Source: Sitta carolinensis (taxonomy: Eukaryota > Chordata > Aves > Passeriformes > Sittidae). Taken from it: a DNA stretch of 64,000 bases. Positions 26,690 to 37,936 of the stretch are shown here, one piece after another. The DNA lies in the NCBI GenBank assembly GCA_032173965.1, contig CM063287.1, positions 6,019,859-6,083,858 of the forward strand, in the 5' to 3' direction. The translations under genes were made by a program, and so were the position numbers. Within the stretch, counting starts at the first letter, position 1. Every line of letters starts with the position of its first letter. The notes beneath the pieces were generated by a model. It saw only the letters and a program-made list of their open reading frames with translations, was not told where the DNA came from and made no database searches.

Positions 26690-27475
26690 CAGTGACTCAC
26701 TGAGGGGAAACTTCTGACATGGGCTCCACTGGTAGGTGATGCAGCCCACTGGAGCCCAGGCTAGCTCGTGTCACACTGGTGCTGTGCCAGGTGTGGGAAC
26801 AGCCGTGGTTTGGGGTTTGACCAAGGGCTGAGCCTTCAGAGCCACTTGCTCTACAGGGGAGGGTCTGCAGCCACGGCAGGGCTTGGGTAGAGGAGAAAGA
26901 GGAGGCTCTCTGTAGGAGGTTCCAGCAGGAGGGGTTTATTGGAGCTGAAGGGGTCACAACAGGAGAGCCCTGAGCACTGCTGGGCACAGGTTTGAAAACT
27001 GCAGCAATTCTGGGGTGGGTACAAATCCTAAACCAACGGGGAAGCATCAGGGGAAGGGTAAGGAGGGTCAGAGCACTGGCCTAAGGCCAATTGCAGCAGG
27101 TGGGGGACAGAACAGGTCACATTTCCCAATGGGGTGTCAAAGACAGGGAGCTGCCCAGGAATGTCCGGGTGGGGAACACTCGAAGGATTGGCTCAAGGCA
27201 GGAGTGACATGGAATGGACCAGAACAAGGGGCAGGGTAACAAAGATTGATAGGGAAGGGACCAGAACAAGGGACAGGGTAACAAAGACTGATAGGGCAGG
27301 GATTAGAACAAAGGGAGGGGATTACCATAAAGGGCAGCTTAGGGGAGGATACAACTTTCAGAGACAAACCAACTTGGGGGTACACATGGGGAAAAATCAG
27401 AACAAACCATCAGCATTACAACCATTCATAATAAACCAATAGAATAAAAAAATATGAGCCATAACTGGTAGGCAC
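26690..27475 (-). mobile_element. Probable LTR (solo or partial) of an endogenous retrovirus, minus strand
   Basis: This block is clearly GC-richer than its surroundings, with abrupt composition changes near 26690 and 27450. Read on the minus strand it has the order expected of an LTR. A U3-like region with direct repeats (the 42-bp units at 27217-27300) comes first. An AATAAA signal follows (TTTATT on the plus strand at 26935-26940). A C/T-rich R-U5-like stretch runs down to about 26690. No gag, pol or env coding sequence adjoins it, suggesting a solo LTR. I could not identify TG/CA termini or target-site duplication with confidence, so the ends are approximate. The open frames inside it on both strands are a by-product of its composition. 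Confidence 0.45.
27217..27325 (+). repeat. 42-bp tandem repeat, two full copies plus a decayed third
   Basis: Units start at 27217 and 27259. Each begins GACCAGAACAAGGG and contains CAGGGTAACAAAGA, and they differ at about three positions. A third unit starting at 27301 (GATTAGAACAAAGGG) matches only over its first part. Because 42 is a multiple of three, the repeat produces spurious repetitive open frames on both strands. Tandem repeats like this are common as enhancer-type repeats in LTR U3 regions, which fits its setting. Confidence 0.88.
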
Positions 27476-29469
27476 CAACAGCTGCACATCAGCAAGAGCA
27501 GTTGCATTGCTTCTATCACAATTCAATGTGTTTAACAGCAAAACACGGAGCAATGAGTCCTGTGAGTTCTGCCAGTCTCAAGATGGAAATCAACACAAAG
27601 GAAAAGAAAGCCAGTTCTTCCAACAGCTCCCCCATCCCATGTGGAGAAGAACTGAGAGAATTCCAGCTCCTTGCTGCCTGATGCAGCCAGTAGTGGATGA
27701 TGAAGCAAAAGCATTTTGGCCATCTCTGTAACTTAACTCAGAAGGAAAATTCTTATCCCGCCCCCATTCATGATCAGCCAAAGAAGAGATATGACTCAGA
27801 GGTGTCTTATTGACACAGAATCTCCACAGGGCCCAGCTCATGTATTACTCTTTTCTCAAGCCACTGCATCATCCAACAGCTGGTCCTGATCAGGTACTAT
27901 CTGAACACCAAACTGCAGCACATTTTCCAGCAAAGAAAATGAGTATTTTATTCTTTTAATGCACAGAAATACTTTTCTCTCTGTATCTTGTAAGAACCTC
28001 TGAATTTCAACTACTTTCACATTTATTTCATTCATCTGCCTTCAGGTCATTTGATAAATCTTAGATTGTGGAACACTTTACAAGTTTACTTTTTCTCTTT
28101 TAATAGAGCCACTCTTCTATCATACCTTCACTTGAACATTTTTACCAACACAATAAAAGACAAAAGAGCCCTGTATTTAAGTGCTCTGCTTGTGTTACAT
28201 AACTATACTCTCACCTTTCTTAACCTGAATGCATATCAGTACTGCAGAGCTGGATGCAGGAGGGCACAAAGCATTAGCTTAGGACAGGCTCATTAGGCAT
28301 TGAGGACTTAGAGCCTGGCTGTACACAGAGACTCTCTGCTTGAAAAGGAACTGAAAGGCAAAAAACTGCTGCCAGTTGCACTCAAAAGCAAATTTCCCAG
28401 AAAAATATATATCTGAATGGGAAAGAAGGCAAAAAGACCTTGGCCAAAGGCAGAGATCCTTCATTCTAATAGGGAGATTATGGTTGCAACTTCCTCCCAT
28501 TTCTTACCACCTTAGAACAGTGAGAGGTTTTCCATGTGCCCAGGGCTTAAATGATGGCAATATAGAGCCACTAAAAGGCTCCAGACATTAGCTCTGGAAG
28601 AAAGAAAAGAGCAGAGAATAGAGCATTTTGTTTTCAGCTTTTACTACCATTATTCCTTAGAGAGAAGGAGTAGTCTTTCTTTTTTGAAGAGTGCATGGAA
28701 GAGCAAGTAGAAGGCATTGTGAGTCAGATCAGATCAAGATCTTTCTTGCCAAGATTTCCACTGAGTTTTGCATGACATTACAAATGACATTTCTCTTGGC
28801 CCTCAGTTTCCCAGCTGTAAAAAAACATCTTGTTTCATGGAAGTTGAAAAGATGGCTGTCATTTAGTGTGGGTCCTTATAAATAAGCATCAAGGAATGGG
28901 AGGTTCTGGTCAGATAACCAATCATGAAAAGCACACATTACCATGTCTCAGTGCTGAGAATGTGTTATTTCTCAAGAAACCACTAGAGCTTAAAATTCCC
29001 GCAAGTCTAAATTCCAGTTAAGTATGAAAATTTAGCATATTAAAGATTTTTGTGGATACAAAACAATCTGAAAAGTAACTTTTTAAAGTGGAAAATCACT
29101 AATTCTGAAAGGGGGGGTTTACTGTGGGGGAAAAAGAGGATGTGTTTGTCTATCTTCAGAGGTTCCTTATGCTGCACTATACAAGGAGCAGCTCAGGACA
29201 GAAGGAACTTTTTGCCTCCTTTCTCTTGCTGTGGTAAGAACGACCTAGAAGTCCTCAGAGTATTCAGCATGAAGACAGGAATATCACGAACCCTGGTTGC
29301 AAGGCTCCTTGGAGCAATGATATCAGATCACTGTAAGATTTCCAGTAGCACAAGCAAAACAACTGGTATGCAGCTTTTTGTCCAGAAACCTGGCATTTTG
29401 CTCCAAGTTTCCTGAAACCCAAATAGTTTCCATGAAACATTAATCCATTTATTTATGATGGATTTAATC

Positions 29470-29498
29470 CATCAGACACCAATTTATGGTGTCTGATG
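29470..29498 (+). repeat. Perfect 11-bp stem hairpin
   Basis: CATCAGACACC at 29470-29480 is followed by a 7-base AT loop and its exact reverse complement, GGTGTCTGATG, at 29488-29498. Immediately upstream is a second near-palindrome, ATGGATT-T-AATCCAT, at about 29457-29471. The two structures adjoin and share bases. Confidence 0.9.
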
Positions 29499-31661
29499 AA
29501 ATCTATTGAAATAAGAAAGGGCTCGCTATTGATTCCCATTCATCTCTCCTTGGAGGAGGGAATGGACCATAAAAACGCTGTGTAACATTGCAGGAGGAGG
29601 CTTAGGTGAAGAGTAGGGATCTGGGGGGAACTGAAGCAATGTCTTTGAGGGTGAAGAGAAGCCCCATGCTCTCCAGGTAGTAATATTTCTGGTGTACATT
29701 ACACAAATCCATCTGATTTGTCTCTCTATCATCTCACACTCTATCTGCAAAAGAAGACAAAGGAGCCAAATGCAATTTAGGGCAATCATCAGTGTTACCA
29801 CAGGATTTGAAGAGAAGTTGTTTCAGGAAAGTTGCCATCAGCTTAACTCCCTACACAGCTCAATAGCTACTAAAATGTGGCTCTGAAGCAAATAACCTAG
29901 TGAATGGAACAAATAACTGGAATTTAGAAAAGACAGGAGTTAGTTTACTAATTATCCACAAAAAAACTGACATGCCAAAAACCAAGCACACAAAATTAAG
30001 AATCACATCTCCTGAATAACACTGAAGGCCTCATTGCCTTAGCACAGTTGTAGTCTCTAAGATGTGTATTGAATTGCAGACTTTGGCAGTATTTGTCAAG
30101 GCTCTTGGGAAATTCACTTGCCATGTCCTAAACCACACCCTATTGATTGTTACTGCTGTTTTATATGGTACATATTAAACAAACGGACAACAAAAAAACT
30201 TTAACTGGAAGTGTTGATCTGAATCTGTATCCAGTCATCTTCTAAATGCAAAATCAGTACATCTAACATGAAACTATTAGTTTCCTTAGCACATTAAACA
30301 AGAACAGGAAAGATTCTAATTTTTACTATCTTTTCCTTCTTCCTTTCAAAGTAGCAGCATAAAATTCAGAAGATACAAACTCTTAGAAAGTGTAAATCAA
30401 GAGTGATTTAAACACAGAGGTAGTTTGGCAGTATTGCATCACTCAGTACTTGCATTTACAGTTGACAGAATCTTCCTCTCAATCTGATATTACTAAAAAT
30501 ATTTAATTTTAAAAAATATTCATTGTATATAAACCAACCACCACATACAATTTCTGAAAAAAATAACTTTTTTTTTTTTTTAGATAATTATCCATACAGC
30601 TTTCAGGCTTACACAACTCAGAAACTCTTTGTTTCAATTCTTGTTTATTTTTTCCCATGCCATAGGTCACAATTAGATATGTACTTTTCAATTCTCCTTT
30701 GAGCAAAAACATCTCTTTAAGGCATGTTACATGACCAAATAGTCAGAGAAGCAGGCTGATGCCTAGAAATCATTGTGTGCCATCATTTGTCCCACAAAAG
30801 TAAGTAGGAGCAAAGGTTGTTTCTCATATTTGAAGCTGATAATATCTAATGAGCATCCTCAGCAACAGGCACCGATAACCACAATGTTCATTATAGAATA
30901 AAATTCTGTATCAAGACAGCCCAGGGAAAGCACATTATTTCTTTTTTTCATGAACTAGTATGTGCTAGATAAAAATAATGTTAAAAGGCATTTGGAAACT
31001 TTGTTTTCAGGTGCTGCATTTTGCCTTTATGATTGAGCCTTCTGAAGGGAAATTTCTGGAGTGAATCTGGCTGAACTTACCCAATTGAAATGATTACTTG
31101 AAACCTACTTGTCACTGAGGCGTTCAGATTCCATCAGTACCTGCTATAATCACTCATTAAAACATGAAACTGTGGACACTGATAGTGATCAGAGAGAAGA
31201 AGCAGTTGAGCTTTCCCAAGCTGGTCCTGAAAAAAAGCATGAGAAAAGAATTTAAACAAACTTAGCACTTAGTATTTGTTCAATCGTACAGTGTGAGATA
31301 TGTGATGTTATGCTAAGATGCTTATCAAAGGATGGTGTCTTTTCCTGACTAATAGATTCACTGTATTTCCTAGACTGTGAAATACACTATAAAAGTGTTT
31401 GCCCACTTCAATAAACTTAACTATTGCCTTCCAAGAAATTCTATGTCACTGTTCCTGCCGCTCCTAGCTCAGCAATGCCATTAAACTCTCACTATGACAG
31501 CACTGCATCTCCTATATTGAGTTTGGTTATTTCTTTGCAGTTGATATGTTTTTTGTGGGTGGAATTAATACTGCTCCATGGGACAATGCTGCTTGGCAGC
31601 ATTCAAGAATGATGACATGTACTGGGTTTAACCCTATACTAACTACCTTCCAGCTGGATCT

Positions 31662-32084
31662 TTGGTTCACAGCAGGACCACAGCAGCAATTCTTTCAGAA
31701 ACTGGTTCTGTGGTTCCCGTGGATGATCCTTTTGTTTCCAGACCTATTTCAACTTTCACCTTTCAGAATGACATCTCAATTGATTTTCTGATAGCTGGTA
31801 CAAAGCATCCCTTCAGTTCCCTCGATGGCAATCACATACTTTGTTGTGTTGGAGGCTGTCTGGGGGAGAGAAGCATTTTCCAGGTGTACTTGCTGTACCT
31901 TCTCACTACCTATAGAGTGGGTGGGTACATAGGGGAACTGATTTCTTGGACTTTTATTCTACCACACCAGTTGCCTGGGCTTGATGTTTTTGCACATTTT
32001 GTGCTCAGTACTTTATCATGGAAGAACCAGCTCAAAGGAGAGAAGAAAAGGAATGTTGGGGGAGGGGGGTTATCATTGAAATAG
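31662..32084 (+). other. Unrecognised 140-codon open frame, coding status doubtful
   Basis: An open frame of 140 codons overlaps two others (31424-31612 and 31546-31791) in different frames, so readable sequence shifts frame along about 650 bases. That pattern could be a decayed retrocopy, but I recognise no protein family in any of the three frames. The frame ends in a Lys/Gly-rich low-complexity tail. No flanking exon signals or poly-A tail were found. Confidence 0.1.
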
Positions 32085-34479
32085 ACCTTTTTTAAAAGAA
32101 ATACAAATATCTGTAATGACTTTTGCAGAATAAGGAGGGGACTCATCTGTATAGTACTGTTAAATCAGCATAAAGTTTAGATTTCTACTCTGATGAAAGA
32201 GAACAGAAATGTATCCAAATGTCAGGGCTGAGTGGACTTCTACATGAAAGGAAGGCAGGGCATTGCTTGTTAGGGAAGGTTGTAGTTCACAGACTAAGGC
32301 TGGGACTAGCCCATTCTAAGGTGAAATGGCTTTGCTGCCCAATGAGAAACCACTCTTCTTTCCTTTGTGTAAATGAAGGCTTTACAGAAAACCCTAAAAA
32401 TGGAAATCTAGACTAAACTCCATTGACTCTATGTCCTGAACTGTAGCAATATCATTGTAAAAACAAGAAATGGCTCTGTAGTACAAAATACAAAGAAACT
32501 TCAGTACAGTAGAAATTAATAAGATTTTTTTTCTTAAAATATATTCCCAGGAATGTTTCAACAAGATGCTATAATGACTATTTCCCACAGATTAACAAAG
32601 CTTTATAATACCTGAAGGAAAAAAAAAAAGTAATTTCAAATAAAATATTGAAAAATGGAAAAATGGAAACAAGAGCAAAGGAAGTATTAATCCTGGTTAG
32701 AACAGTCTCTAACACATTTGTTTATGCACAGCTGGTGAAGAACTCTATAACTACCTGCATCAAACGAAGCTGGATGAACCTCTGCCTCTTACCAGCAGGA
32801 TGATTTTGTACAATCATCAACATGGCAAATTCACCATGCAAAAAATCAGGACAGCAATAACCAACGCTTCCTATTTCATACCCAACAGTGTCATCCTGTT
32901 CCTCCCAGGGAAGCAGCTTCCTTCATCTAAACAATGCCATGTTTGATTTCTCTTTTATATCTCCTGGGCCTTTTTGAATTGCCAACTGTGAATCAGACTC
33001 CAGGATGACTTAGGGGGGGTTAGGAATCTATTCCCAAGAGGGTATGCCTACCTCTGTGTTCTCAAGCAGCTCATATATCCTTTTAAAAACCTTACTGTGT
33101 CCTAGAATGATGATTTAACATTTGCTTGTTGGTGGAAAATCACGTGCAATTCACCTGTAAGTGTTAATGCCTAAAAGCCACCTGGCTCCTGCCTTTTGAC
33201 ATTGGCAGGACAAGTGCTGCAGTTTCCAGTGCAGCTTCTTGTGAGAACCATCCAGCCCCATAAGAAGAAAGGAACCACAATGGGGATGTGGACAAAAGAT
33301 GTTTGTGTGGACAGTGAGGGAATTCAAAATCCAGCAAAAGAGAAGAATTTCTGTGGAAAATGAACTCTTTTTCTCTTACTATTCCTTCAGGAATTCATAA
33401 TTGAATCTAATATTTTTCCTACTGGACAAGAAGTTCTGTACCATTTTGGCCATGAAACAATGAAGGGAGCCTTAGAAATCTCATTCTCAGTAAGATCTGT
33501 GATTACTATGTTCTAACAGGAGAATTTTTATGTAGGAAAAATAATAGACTTTTTTGTAGGATAGGACTTCTGACTTAGTCATACAGAATAAGATGACTCC
33601 AGTCTCATCTTAAGGCAGATTTTGTGATGTTCTACTGCATGGAAAATTGTAATAATGTACAGCAAAGAAATATTCCCATATTGCTTATAGCAGATGTGGC
33701 TATGTTGATACACAGTCTCAGGGTTTGTTTTCTTAACATTTTGATTATATTTTGGCAATATTTTAATTTAAAAGTAAAAATATTACTTAAATTATTTCCA
33801 CAGTTTTCTTTGCTTGTTGCTCTAAAAAGAGACTCATCAGATGGTTTGTGTTAAAGGATTTTCATAGCCCTTTCTTGGCCTAAAATGAAAATTCATGTCA
33901 GGAAATCAGAGTAGAGAGATATTTCTGCTAGAGCTAGAACTGATGAGATTTCTAGTTCTAACACATTTGGGAAGAGCCCAGGTGCTGTAAACAGCACCAT
34001 GAGATTAAGACTGGACAGGTGCTACCACAAAAACAAAGGCTAGAGCACATCTCACAATGATTGAGGGCAGTTTATATTTTGATTCAGTAAGTTATTAATA
34101 TGACTCATCCGTATGTTACCAAATATCACACCCAGCAAGTGAAAATTGAAACATATGCCTGTGAGATATAAAAGGGAGCTTTTACAAGAGGCCTTGGCAG
34201 AAAGGGTGTGAGGGAGGGGTAAGAACAGGGGGAGAAAAATAGAGCTTTTCTTGCTGTTTGCTACATCAGGTAAAATGAAGGCACCGAAATTTTCCAGTAA
34301 AGGAAAATAGGCAACATCGGGATTTTTTTTTCCTGCTAACCTTCCTTCTAACCCCTAAAATAACCCCGAGATGAGGACAGAAGGGCAGTGTATGGAGACA
34401 TCATAGCACTGGACAGAAAATGAGATGAGGTGTCTCTGATTCCTCCTGTTTCTCATTCCTTCAGCCTTTCCCTAATCCC

Positions 34480-34960
34480 AGGGCCCATGCGAGGGCAGAG
34501 GAGCATGCACGGATATAAAGAGGAAGGCTTTTTGAGGTTGTCCCTGAAGAATTCACCAGGCTAGCAGGAAATTGTACAGGGAAATCACAGCCTTCGTGTC
34601 TCTCGTCCCGTTATTTTCAGGAAGAACACCACTAGATGGCACTGAGAACTGTTACCACCCTGCATGGAGCTGCAGCCTTACCTGCAAGGGCGGGCAGCAG
34701 GAGCGCAGCCAGGGCGGCTGTCGCTGAAAGAGCCGCCTTGCTTTGGGCACTGCATTCGCATGACAGTAACAGTTCTTCATGTCGGAATAAATCTGAATGA
34801 CCAATATTTGACTGCCCTTTAAACCACGCTCGAAATTGTATCAGCTGTCTGGCATAATGGCTTCGCATGCTATTAAAGTGATGACATAATAATCAGGGAC
34901 TAATGTTACTATTCATATTATCAGCTGCATCGTTTTCAGGTCTTTCAAATCTGGGCATGG
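34480..34960. promoter_or_regulatory. Candidate conserved regulatory element, relatively CpG-rich with homeobox-type sites
   Basis: This block has many CpG dinucleotides for this AT-rich desert. About a dozen lie between 34685 and 34935, including CGGGCAGC, GGCGGCTGTCGC and GCCGCC. It passes into a non-repetitive AT-rich part with several TAAT cores, CAGCTG E-boxes (34839-34850 and 34921-34926) and TGATGACATAATAATCA near 34877-34895. Retained CpGs beside dense homeobox-like and E-box sites are typical of conserved developmental enhancers in gene deserts. A TATAAA lies at about 34515-34520, so a promoter of a non-coding RNA is an alternative. No open frame of note spans it. The call is an inference from composition, because no alignment was possible. 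Confidence 0.35.
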
Positions 34961-37895
34961 CGAAGAACACTGAGTTGGTAATCTCACTAACGCGGCTGAC
35001 AAAACCGCAGAGCAACTATATATTACATAAGTTTGTATATTTTCTAGAGGAGAAAAAAATCCTCCAGTGAAACTGCATGAAAATACATTTGAATAAGGGT
35101 CTCCCATACATATATACATACATACATGTACCTGTAGATACATATATGTACTGCCTACATATATGAAATTAATATAATTGAGAGAGCATATATAACAAGT
35201 TTGTGATCCTAGTTGTCAGTCCATGGTATTTTTACATCCAGTCATGTAATATTTGAGATACCATACATCACGTGTCTCAAAGAAAATCCTGCCAACACAC
35301 ACACAAAAATGCATTTATCATCCTAAATCCAATATATAAAACATATGCTACTTGTAGAGCACGTTAGAAATCTTCCCCTCCCCTTTTCTCTGTGAGAAAC
35401 TGGCACAATTGCTGTCTCTAAGCAGATCTTCACATGAACATGCAATTCTGCAGCCAGTTCCACACAGGTGAAGATCCATTAATTCCAACTGGACTCATTC
35501 ACTCCCAGAATCAGGGCACAGCTCGGACAGTGGTTTCTTTAATGCTGCATAGTATCTTGAGCTTGCCAAGCTGGGACTCCAAGAATCCTCTCTCAGCCTA
35601 ACCTCTCTGCCTGGAATGCACTGGGAGTGCTGAGCAGAACTTGGGAGCAAAGGAGCCAAGCAGTGGGTTTGGCAAAGATAGGCAAAAACATCCAAGCTCA
35701 AAAAAAAGAAAAAATATTTGATCCTTATGGCTCTGCTTCCCCATTAAAGAGCCAGTCTCTGGGTGAAAAGAATGCTTATTTACAGGTTAAAATAAGCACA
35801 GGTACTTCTGCACCTCAGTGTTTGCTGCCTGTTCAATGTTCAGATGACTTGCTTGGTGCCAGTGGGCCAATGCCTCCAGCACCAAACACATATTTCTATT
35901 CCTTATTCTGATATACACTGTCTAGAGAAATCTCTTTAGTAAGAATTTGTCATATACTTGTCTTCCCTCATTTTCCCAGAGCCAACAGGACAAAGGGCCC
36001 TCTGAACCAATGAGGATTACTCTAAAGAAAATTGTGTTTCATGTCTCAGAAGCTCCCTTCAGCCTAACTTCAATTTTATTAACACACACTGCACTCAAGT
36101 TCCTTCCTTCAGCTGTTTCCTGATGAAAGATTAAGGATTAGCAATTTGAGCATTGTTATTTCCCCATTTTGAATCAGTGCAGCAGGACAGTCACTGAAAA
36201 ATTCACTCACAGGTCACAAAGAGTGAAGGAGATTGTGGATTTTCTGGGCACTAGGAAAATCTGATGTGGAAGTTTGACCTCTATAAAGACAATTCTTTAA
36301 GTAGAAATATTTCTTAGGTGTGAAGCGCCAAATTATTCAGTTCAGTCTCATCACACACTGAAAATCCCAGGAGATAATTTTTTAATCGTTCCATGATACT
36401 CAGAAGCAAAGTAAGACACCCAAAAATTAAGAAACCAGATGTATTTAATAAACTGTGAAAAATTCCTTTGTAATTTTATCAAGACTCAGAGTAATGAAAA
36501 GAATTTGATTCCCATATGTTGTTATTCAGAATTCTCTGAAGCATCAGCCAGATGTTACACCCATGTCACAGGTCTAATCATTTGCAACTGCAAGAGATTC
36601 CTGAGCAGGCAACAATGTAGTTGGGAAATGCTGACAACATCTCTGAGAGGAGACTGATGCAAAGCAATTGTTCTAAAAGGTTACTAGAGATCTACAAAGC
36701 AATACATAAGAAGCCATTCCACAGAGTGGAGTAAAGGTACTTTCTCCACAGAGAAAGTCTGGTAGGTTGGTGGACACAGATCCTTGACAAGCTACACAGA
36801 GAAGTGAAAAACTTTTGGAACTCTCTTTTTCTGACCATTAAAATATTTTGCTTTGATATCTGACTTTTCACTCCAGCTTTGAGAGGAAAAGACAGAACCA
36901 TTCACTGAACATTACTAGTATTCCCAAGATTTAATGATTCCAAAATTGAACTTTTTAGAAAATTAACTTTTCTACAGAGAAGGAAAAGAATAATCCAGCT
37001 CCACATCTGCACTGTAGCAGCCTAATTCTACCACAGCACTACTCAGAATAATTTACCAGCTCTGATCAGAGGAAAAGTTGTGTTGCTCCTGTGAAGCAAC
37101 TCTAATATTGACCTGAATCAATTTTTTGTTTGCAATATTCATCTTCTGGTTTTAATTATTAAGAATATTAAACCTCAAGTTTTACAAGATGCATTAGTGC
37201 CATTCTGAGTGCAGTTGATACAGACATAAATCTACCACTGGTGTAAATGAACTAGTTATTTGCCACTCCAAAGATCCATCATGAACCAAAACAAAATCAA
37301 CATCAACACACACGCTCTAGCTGCTGTCTATAAATCTGGCCAGTAGAAGTACTTGGACAGCTCTTCCATAGGTCCTGGCTGACTTCCCACAAATGACCTG
37401 GTTAAGCCACTGATCATTCAGAATTCCCCAAACCCAGAACGTAGCAAACCAGAATCCAGATAATATCTATTCCCCAGAGGTGTTTTGCTAAATTTCTAAA
37501 TGCTAAATAGGCAGTGAGATGTAGGTCATCCAGCTGTGGATTGCAGCAAACACAGATCCAAACGAGCTTAACAGAATGGCTGACCTCACAGTTTGCAGGA
37601 CTTTGAATAAATTTGGATATCTTTCAACCTGCTGCCTAATTGACAGTTCTTTCAGATTATGAACATTTTTATGTAGGTCCCTTTTAAAAAGTAGACTTTG
37701 CTCTGTCTTGTTGTCAGTTGCAGTCTCATGAATATTTGTAGCATCGTGGCAGAAAGGTGTACATAATCAATTTTTTTCTTACACAGACAGCTAATCACAA
37801 ATAGATGATTGTCTCCTTTCTCAGTTGTTCTGAGGTTTACACTCATTATTTACAGGGAATACAACCTCAAAAATAATTTTCTTTTTTCTTTGCAG
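34961..37895. other. Intergenic DNA with small simple repeats
   Basis: There is no recognisable gene. A TACATA/TATATG-type low-complexity stretch lies at about 35100-35165, and a short CA run near 35295-35305. Confidence 0.6.
35100..35165 (+). repeat. ATACATA-type degenerate microsatellite
   Basis: CATACATATATACATACATACATG is followed by further TACATATATG and CTACATATATG blocks. It is an interrupted purine-pyrimidine alternating tract. Confidence 0.8.
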
Positions 37896-37936
37896 ATAGC
37901 TCCTAGCCCAAAGACATCCAAAACCATGCTGCAAAG
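37896..37936 (+). other. Candidate 41-base exon of an unknown transcript
   Basis: The segment is preceded by a near-ideal acceptor: a long T/C run, TTTTCTTTTTTCTTTGCAG, ending at 37895. It is followed by a consensus donor, AAG|GTAAGT, at 37934-37942. One of its three frames is open and reads Ile-Ala-Pro-Ser-Pro-Lys-Thr-Ser-Lys-Thr-Met-Leu-Gln; another frame has a stop. It could be an exon of a long non-coding RNA, an alternative 5' untranslated exon of the next gene downstream, or a chance pair of sites. I do not recognise the sequence. Confidence 0.3.

Larger units (their letters stand above)
27476..34479. other. Intergenic DNA, no gene recognised
   Basis: Seven kilobases have no recognisable gene. 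Structured spots are a hairpin at 29452-29498, a poly-T run near 30569-30581, and a small inverted repeat at 31585-31603 (AATGCTGC, 3-base loop, GCAGCATT). The overlapping open frames around 31424-32084 are the densest in the interval but match no family I know. Confidence 0.6.

Noticed and set aside
27015..27442. Repetitive open frames over the 42-bp repeat as a repeat protein
   Set aside because: The frames exist because the repeat unit is a multiple of three. They occur on both strands and lie in an LTR-like, non-coding block.
29050..29415. 121-codon plus-strand frame as a gene
   Set aside because: No recognisable family, no splice or promoter context, and composition typical of random frames.
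31585..31603. Small inverted repeat (8-bp arms, 3-base loop) as a terminator-like or functional hairpin
   Set aside because: Short perfect inverted repeats of this size are expected by chance in 64 kb, and there is no context to give it a role.
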